Positions 6,051 to 7,714 of a stretch of DNA of 7,714 bases are shown piece by piece (position 1 is the stretch's first letter; each line of letters starts with the position of its first letter). This DNA is from JBEKLJ01 sp050010255 (GTDB lineage Bacteria > Acidobacteriota > Terriglobia > Bryobacterales > Bryobacteraceae): positions 1-7,714 of the forward strand of contig JBEKLJ010000171.1 in assembly GCA_050010255.1 (NCBI GenBank), written 5' to 3'. The notes beneath the pieces were generated by a model. That model did no database searches, was not told where the DNA came from, and saw nothing but the letters and a program-made list of their open reading frames with translations. Both the position numbers and the translations under genes were made by a program.

Positions 6051-7363
6051 GCCTGTTTGACGCAACGCCGCCGGCACCGGAAGCGGTGGACAAGACCCGG
6101 CCGCTGGCCGACCGCATGCGCCCGACGACCTGGGAAGACTTTCTGGGGCAGGAGCACATCGTCGGCCCCGGCAAGCCGTTGCGCGCGCAGATCGAGCGCG
6201 GCGAGCTTGGCTCGATCATGCTGTGGGGGCCGCCCGGCGTGGGTAAGACCACGCTGGCGCGGCTGATCGCGCGCTTCACACGCTCCGATTTCGTCCCCTT
6301 CAGCGCGGTGCTGGCCGGGATCAAGGAGGTGAAGGCGGTGATGGCTGGGGCCGAGCGCAACCGCAAGCTCGGCCGGCGCACGCTCGTGTTCATCGACGAG
6401 ATCCACCGCTTCAACAAGGCCCAGCAGGACGCCTTCCTGCCCTACGTCGAGCGCGGCGACATCACGCTCATCGGCGCTACGACCGAGAACCCGTCCTTCG
6501 AGGTGATCTCGGCCCTGCTGTCCCGCTCGAAGGTTTACTCGCTGGGCGCGCTGACATCGCCCCAGATTGTCACGCTGCTCCGGCGGGCACTGGAGGACCG
6601 CGAGCGCGGCCTGGGGGAGTTGGAGATGGAAACGCCGGCCGAGTTGCTGGAGCAGATCGCGATCTTCGCCAATGGCGATGCGCGCGCCGCCTACAACACG
6701 CTGGAAGCGGCGGTGGCGGCATCCGAGAGCAAGCGGCTCTCGCGGCAGGCGGTGGAGGACGCCATCCAGCGCAAGGTCCTGCTCTACGATAAAGCCGGGG
6801 AAGAGCACTACAATCTGATCTCCGCGCTGCACAAGTCCGTGCGGTCGAGCGACGTGGACGCGGCGCTCTACTGGCTGGGGCGGATGCTCGAGGCCGGCGA
6901 GGACCGGCTCTACATCGCGCGCCGGCTGATTCGGATGGCGATCGAGGACATCGGCCTGGCCGATCCGCGCGCGCTCGAGCAGGCAGTCGCGGCCATGCAG
7001 ACCGTCCACTTCCTCGGCATCCCGGAAGGCGATCAGGCGCTGGCCCAGGCCGCCATCTATCTCTCCGTTGCTCCCAAGTCCGACGCCGCATACCAGGCGC
7101 TCAACCGGGTTCGGGAAGATATCGCGGCCGCGGTGGCCGAGCCTGTTCCGCTGCACCTGCGGAATCCCGTAACCCGCGACATGCGCGAGTGGGGTTACGG
7201 CGAGGGCTACCAGCATGCGCACAAGCTCGAGGACGCCGTACCCGACATGGAATGCCTGCCGCCTTCGCTAGCGGGGCGGCGATACTACCACCCCACGGGC
7301 CGGGGTGTGGAAAAGCGCATCAGTGAGCGCCTGGAGGAGATCCGGAGGGCAAAAGGCCGCTGA
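6047..7363 (+). CDS. rarA: Replication-associated recombination protein A (AAA+ ATPase)
   Basis: A 438-residue protein of the RarA/MgsA (WRNIP1/Mgs1) family, a AAA+ clamp-loader relative that acts at stalled replication forks. Walker A is GPPGVGKTT (61-69) and Walker B is LVFIDEIHRF (113-122, with D117 and E118). Sensor 1 is GATTENPSF (143-151), the arginine finger is probably R160 (ALLSR), and sensor 2 lies in GDARAAYN (210-217, R213). The C-terminal part (from about 245: YDKAGEEHYNLISALHKSVRSS) is the family's tetramerisation and helical domain, including DAALYWLGRMLEAGED (271-286) and RRLIRMAIEDIGLAD (292-306). Length is normal and all catalytic residues are present. The start ATG overlaps the methyltransferase stop in ATGA, and no other start is plausible. 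Pairing with an RNA methyltransferase probably reflects shared expression rather than a shared reaction. Confidence 0.97.
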   Translation: MSLFDATPPAPEAVDKTRPLADRMRPTTWEDFLGQEHIVGPGKPLRAQIERGELGSIMLWGPPGVGKTTLARLIARFTRSDFVPFSAVLAGIKEVKAVMAGAERNRKLGRRTLVFIDEIHRFNKAQQDAFLPYVERGDITLIGATTENPSFEVISALLSRSKVYSLGALTSPQIVTLLRRALEDRERGLGELEMETPAELLEQIAIFANGDARAAYNTLEAAVAASESKRLSRQAVEDAIQRKVLLYDKAGEEHYNLISALHKSVRSSDVDAALYWLGRMLEAGEDRLYIARRLIRMAIEDIGLADPRALEQAVAAMQTVHFLGIPEGDQALAQAAIYLSVAPKSDAAYQALNRVREDIAAAVAEPVPLHLRNPVTRDMREWGYGEGYQHAHKLEDAVPDMECLPPSLAGRRYYHPTGRGVEKRISERLEEIRRAKGR

Positions 7364-7392
7364 AGCGACGCGCTCGAATGGGGCTTCGGCGG
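7357..7392 (+). terminator. Hairpin spanning the rarA stop codon
   Basis: CCGCTGAAGC (7357-7366) pairs with GCTTCGGCGG (7383-7392) over ten base pairs including one G-U, with a 16-base loop. The rarA stop TGA (7361-7363) lies in the left arm. The sequence after the stem is TAAAAGTG rather than a T-run, so efficient intrinsic termination is doubtful. It may mark the 3' end of the transcript or act with Rho. It separates rarA from the promoter that begins at 7401. Confidence 0.45.
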
Positions 7393-7400
7393 TAAAAGTG

Positions 7401-7431
7401 TTGAAACAATTGGCCCAATTCCTGTTATATT
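7401..7431 (+). promoter_or_regulatory. Sigma-70-type promoter for the PilZ-domain gene
   Basis: The -35 box TTGAAA (7401-7406) and -10 box TATATT (7426-7431) are separated by 19 bases. The -10 is preceded by TG one base upstream (TGTTATATT, 7423-7431), the extended -10 motif, which compensates for the long spacer. The segment is conspicuously AT-rich against its surroundings. Transcription would start near 7438, giving a leader of about 114 bases before the ATG at 7552. Confidence 0.65.
7408..7420. promoter_or_regulatory. Palindrome between -35 and -10, candidate operator
   Basis: AATTGG (7408-7413) and CCAATT (7415-7420) are perfect inverted arms around a single C, sitting exactly in the spacer of the promoter at 7401-7431. 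A dimeric repressor bound here would block RNA polymerase; a MerR-type activator could instead use a 19-base spacer of this kind. No cognate regulator is in the window. Confidence 0.4.
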
Positions 7432-7449
7432 CGTAAATCGTGGCGCACA

Positions 7450-7473
7450 GTACCGGCATCTCATAGCTGGTAC
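7450..7473 (+). other. Hairpin in the PilZ-gene leader
   Basis: GTACCGGC (7450-7457) pairs with GCTGGTAC (7466-7473) over eight base pairs, one of them G-U, around an eight-base loop. It would form near the 5' end of the transcript, shortly after the predicted start site. It may stabilise the mRNA or be part of a larger regulatory fold; I could not match it to a known riboswitch. Confidence 0.4.
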
Positions 7474-7491
7474 CGCAGTTCTAAAGGAAAA

Positions 7492-7536
7492 ATGAGACGC
7501 TCCGCCTATGGCCGGAATCAGCCCCGGGGTGTTTGA
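7492..7536 (+). CDS. Possible 14-codon leader ORF in the PilZ-gene leader
   Basis: ATG at 7492 is preceded by TAAAGGAAAA and opens a short frame, MRRSAYGRNQPRGV, ending with TGA at 7534-7536. The initiation region TAAAGGAAAAATG (7482-7494) matches that of the downstream gene, TAAAGGACAAATG (7542-7554), at 12 of 13 positions. The two ATGs are exactly 60 bases apart and in the same frame. It could be a leader peptide, a duplicated start region, or chance. The peptide has no recognisable domain and is arginine-rich. Confidence 0.3.
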   Translation: MRRSAYGRNQPRGV

Positions 7537-7551
7537 TGTAGTAAAGGACAA

Positions 7552-7714
7552 ATGGGCGAACCACTAAGCAGTTTCATCGAGCTGGTTGGAGCGGCCAGCC
7601 GTCTGGGCAGGAAGAAGGGCGCGGCGCAGGCGGGTGCGCCAGCTCAGGCCGAGGCTGACGTCGCCGAGCGGCGCACAGCCGTGCGTTTCCCGATAGAGCA
7701 AGAGGTCCGTTACA
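7552..7714 (+). CDS. Probable PilZ-domain protein, N-terminal fragment
   Basis: The first 54 residues of a gene that runs off the right edge of the window. The start at 7552 is supported by AAAGGA just upstream (7543-7548) and by the promoter at 7401-7431. Residues 1-20 (MGEPLSSFIELVGAASRLGR) look like a short amphipathic helix and residues 21-38 are an Ala/Gly/Gln-rich linker. ERRTAVRFPIEQEVRY (39-54) then matches the opening strand of PilZ domains, with the RxxxR motif at R41 and R45 that contacts cyclic di-GMP. The second PilZ motif ([D/N]xSxxG) would lie beyond the window, so binding ability cannot be judged. If it is correct, the protein responds to c-di-GMP; the process it controls is unknown. 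Confidence 0.6.
   Translation, partial: MGEPLSSFIELVGAASRLGRKKGAAQAGAPAQAEADVAERRTAVRFPIEQEVRY

Noticed and set aside
5930..7222. A 430-codon open frame on the minus strand opposite rarA
   Set aside because: It is antisense to a full-length conserved rarA gene and has the Arg/Leu/His-rich make-up typical of GC-rich shadow frames. No motif or ribosome binding site was seen.
7440..7550. A c-di-GMP (GEMM) riboswitch before the PilZ gene
   Set aside because: Context is attractive, but the conserved core blocks of GEMM-I (such as GACGCAAAGCC) are not present. A covariance-model search would be decisive.
1..7714. CRISPR array, insertion sequence, toxin-antitoxin pair or phage-defence module
   Set aside because: No regularly spaced repeats, transposase, short paired ORFs or defence-domain motifs were seen; all long conserved frames belong to the seven genes described.

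Overview
The window is 7.7 kb of GC-rich bacterial DNA, most likely from an acidobacterium of the Solibacter/Bryobacter type. The main reason is the large permease at the left, which has the architecture of the acidobacterial duplicated orphan permease (ADOP) family: two MacB-like periplasmic domains and two FtsX domains in one chain, with no ATPase gene beside it. The abundance of SUMF1-type, LytTR and PilZ proteins fits but proves nothing by itself. The assignment is an inference; the window holds no rRNA or marker gene.

Layout from left to right. Positions 1-147 are non-coding and hold a strong inverted repeat (9-56). A minus-strand ADOP permease (148-2541) is followed by a 333-base divergent intergenic region. 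This region holds a nearly perfect 20-base palindrome, an overlapping alternative stem and a possible small ORF. A plus-strand lipoprotein with an SUMF1 (formylglycine-generating-enzyme-like) domain occupies 2875-3621; it lacks the catalytic cysteine pair of true FGE. A 169-base GC-rich, hairpin-forming gap leads to a LytTR response regulator (3791-4564) with no kinase gene in view. A DUF218 (YdcF/SanA/ElyC-like) membrane-anchored protein (4605-5201, minus) is convergent with the regulator and divergent from the next pair. That pair is a SpoU/TrmH-family RNA 2'-O-methyltransferase (5262-6050) overlapping by four bases with rarA (6047-7363), a replication-associated AAA+ recombination factor. 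After a hairpin at the rarA stop there is a convincing sigma-70-type promoter, a structured leader and the first 54 codons of a probable PilZ-domain protein (7552-7714, cut by the window edge).

Functionally this is a mosaic of single genes rather than one pathway. The only tight transcriptional unit is methyltransferase-rarA. No mobile element, CRISPR array, tRNA, rRNA or defence system was seen. The most interesting material is in the intergenic regions: the palindrome and alternative stems upstream of the lipoprotein, the two GC-rich repeat-like structures at 1-110 and 3651-3723, and the PilZ leader. That leader has a palindrome between -35 and -10, a hairpin, and a 14-codon leader ORF whose start region almost duplicates that of the main gene. 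I did not find convincing evidence for a new multi-gene system.
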